Made by a program: the position numbers and the translations under genes. A model generated the notes under the pieces. The model had not been told where the DNA came from and ran no database searches. It saw only the letters and a list, made by a program, of their open reading frames with translations. Below are positions 4,980 through 6,664 of a stretch of DNA of 6,664 bases, piece after piece. Numbering within the stretch: position 1 is the stretch's first letter; each line of letters starts with the position of its first letter. Origin of the DNA: PSRF01 sp035457105 (GTDB taxonomy: Bacteria > Acidobacteriota > Blastocatellia > Pyrinomonadales > Pyrinomonadaceae); NCBI GenBank assembly GCA_035457105.1, contig DATIBX010000499.1:1-6664 (forward strand). Direction: 5' to 3'.

Positions 4980-6664
4980 ATGGCGATTACTCTTCCGGTT
5001 AATTCCCAGTTTGGTCACTACGAAATACGTGCACTGCTTGGACAGGGCGGGATGGGTGAAGTTTATTTGGCTCACGACTCGCGGCTGCGTCGTCAAGTAG
5101 CAATCAAACTCCTTCCCATAGAGTTTACTGAGAACAAAGATCGCCTCTCACGTTTTGAGCGTGAGGCCTATGCCGCCTCCAGTCTTAATCACCCCAACAT
5201 TGTGACCATCTACGAAATCGGTGAAGAGCAGGGCCATCACTTCATCGCCACCGAATACGTCGAAGGTGAATCTTTACGTCAAAGAATCTCACGCTCACCA
5301 ATGGAGCTGAAAGAAACGCTAGCCATCGTTAGTCAAGTTGCTGATGCGCTCGCGGCTGCACACGAAGCAGGCATCGTGCATCGCGATATCAAACCCGAAA
5401 ACGTGATGCTGCGACGCGACGGCTATGTCAAAGTTCTCGACTTTGGATTAGCAAAGCTAGCCAATGAATCTTCCAAACCAGAAGTCACACCAGAAGCCTC
5501 AACGCTGACACGTGTCTTGAAAACAGATCCCGGTGTGATCATGGGTACGGCCAGCTACATGTCGCCGGAGCAGGCACGAGGGTCGGAGGTCGATGCGCGC
5601 ACTGATATCTGGAGCCTGGGAGTGGTGCTGTATGAGATGGTGGCGGGACGTTTGCCGTTTGAGGGTGGAACAACTACGGACGTGCTCGCGACAATACTCC
5701 ATCGCGAGCCTCCATCGTTGTTACTTTACAGTGGTGAGGTACCCAGTGAATTAGAACGAATCGTTGAGAAAGCGCTCACGAAAAAACGAGAAGAACGTTA
5801 CCAGCTGGCGCGCGAAATCAGTCTTGACTTGAAACGTTTGAAGCAGCGTGTCGAGCTTGATGCTGAGTTGGAGCGAAGCGTCACGCCGGAGGCGCAACTG
5901 CACCACAGTGTTTCGCCAACCTCGATCAATCCGGTTGCAGCCTCCACTGCTGAAGCGCAGGTGGCCCACACCCTCTCGAGCGCTGAGTATGTTGTTGGAG
6001 AGATCAGGCGTCACAAGCTGGCAGCATTGTTGATCATTGCAGTGATTGTTCTTGGACTTGCTGGGTTAGTTGGTTATTACAAGCTTTCTGGAAGTCGTTC
6101 CGCGGGCCTAACCTCAATCGCAGTTCTTCCGTTTACTAATGCCGGCGGGGACGCAAATGCAGACTATCTCTCGGACGGCATCAGTGAAAGCCTGATCGAC
6201 AAGCTCTCACAGTTACCAGGCATGAAGGTCATCGCCCGCAGTTCAGCATTTAAGTACAAGGGTAAAGATGTGGATCCACAGGAAGCGGCTAATACATTAG
6301 GCGTTGAAGTTATTCTAACTGGGCGAGTGGTTCAGCGTGGCGATCAGCTACAGGTGCGCGCCGAGTTAATCAACGCCCGCGACAAGACGCAGCTTTGGGG
6401 AGAGCAGTACAGCCGCAGCATCACAGACGTGCAAGCGGTGCAGGAAGAGATCGCGCGCGCAGTATCAGAAAAGTTGCGCGTGCATTTGACTGGTGCGCAA
6501 GAGCAACAACTCAGTAAACGCGCGACGACTAACCCCGAGGCTTACCAACTGTATCTCAACGGCGTTTATTACCGTCGCCAGACACTTATGGCGCCGCGTG
6601 CGGTTGACTACTTTAACAAGGCGGTCGCGCTGGATCCCAACTTTGGCCTTGCATGGGCTGGACT
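4980..6664 (+). CDS. Membrane Ser/Thr protein kinase with TolB-like and TPR domains (3' partial)
   Basis: 561 codons are visible with no interruption, and the gene continues past the window. Residues 12 to about 285 are a Hanks-type kinase: glycine loop GQGGMGEV (21-28), catalytic lysine K43 in VAIK, Glu62 in the C helix, HRDIKPEN (134-141) with the RD-type arginine, DFG (154-156), a Thr/Ser-rich activation segment and SPE (195-197), then D209 in DIWSLG. All catalytic residues are present, so it should be active. A Ser/Pro/Ala-rich linker (about 295-340) leads to one membrane helix (about 347-366). Next come a TolB/FlgO-like domain (about 377-480, SIAVLPFTNAGG...VILTGRV...LWGEQYSR) and the first TPR unit (about 520-561). 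The kinase would be cytoplasmic and the C-terminal part periplasmic. The ligand and substrates are unknown. The ATG at 4980 has only AGG one base upstream; it is chosen because the domain begins soon after and a promoter lies just before. Confidence 0.97.
   Translation, partial: MAITLPVNSQFGHYEIRALLGQGGMGEVYLAHDSRLRRQVAIKLLPIEFTENKDRLSRFEREAYAASSLNHPNIVTIYEIGEEQGHHFIATEYVEGESLRQRISRSPMELKETLAIVSQVADALAAAHEAGIVHRDIKPENVMLRRDGYVKVLDFGLAKLANESSKPEVTPEASTLTRVLKTDPGVIMGTASYMSPEQARGSEVDARTDIWSLGVVLYEMVAGRLPFEGGTTTDVLATILHREPPSLLLYSGEVPSELERIVEKALTKKREERYQLAREISLDLKRLKQRVELDAELERSVTPEAQLHHSVSPTSINPVAASTAEAQVAHTLSSAEYVVGEIRRHKLAALLIIAVIVLGLAGLVGYYKLSGSRSAGLTSIAVLPFTNAGGDANADYLSDGISESLIDKLSQLPGMKVIARSSAFKYKGKDVDPQEAANTLGVEVILTGRVVQRGDQLQVRAELINARDKTQLWGEQYSRSITDVQAVQEEIARAVSEKLRVHLTGAQEQQLSKRATTNPEAYQLYLNGVYYRRQTLMAPRAVDYFNKAVALDPNFGLAWAG

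Overview
The window looks like a piece of a free-living bacterial chromosome, most likely from an acidobacterium of the Blastocatellia type. That is an inference. It rests on the last gene: a Ser/Thr kinase joined to one membrane helix, a TolB/FlgO-like beta domain and TPR repeats, an architecture very common in Acidobacteriota. Moderate base composition, mostly weak Shine-Dalgarno signals and long non-coding gaps fit but do not prove it. No mobile-element gene, rRNA, tRNA or CRISPR array was seen.

Layout. Positions 1-577 hold no conventional gene. They start with a perfect 22-bp inverted repeat (1-22 / 71-92) and end in a structured leader. That leader holds a 50-codon ORF (314-466) ending Cys-Met-Cys-Met-Arg-Gly-Gly-stop, then a segment (461-472) that can pair with the 5' arm of a perfect 12-bp hairpin (504-533). 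A LysR-type regulator follows (578-1579, +). Convergent to it, and overlapping it by 35 bp, is a compact minus-strand sulfate-assimilation operon read cysH (4106-3393), sat (3357-2179), cysC (2162-1545). Positions 4107-4979 are an 873-bp gap with a plausible minus-strand promoter for the operon, a long cysH leader with a doubtful 66-codon ORF, and a patch of inverted repeats. From 4980 the membrane Ser/Thr kinase gene runs off the right edge.

How the genes work together. Sat converts sulfate and ATP to APS. The CysH protein carries the CC...CxxC [4Fe-4S] cysteines and the C-terminal ECGLH motif of APS reductases, so it probably reduces APS to sulfite directly. CysC would phosphorylate APS to PAPS, giving a branch point between cysteine synthesis and sulfonation. 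Sulfite reductase, sulfate transport and cysteine synthase are not in the window. The LysR gene next to the operon is a natural candidate regulator of it.

Most interesting observation: the LysR leader resembles a classical ribosome-mediated transcription attenuator that reads cysteine/methionine supply. The sulfur-amino-acid codons, the stop codon inside the antiterminator strand and the terminator-like hairpin are all spaced as that model predicts. The weak U-tract and the lack of a clear leader ribosome-binding site are the main reasons for caution.
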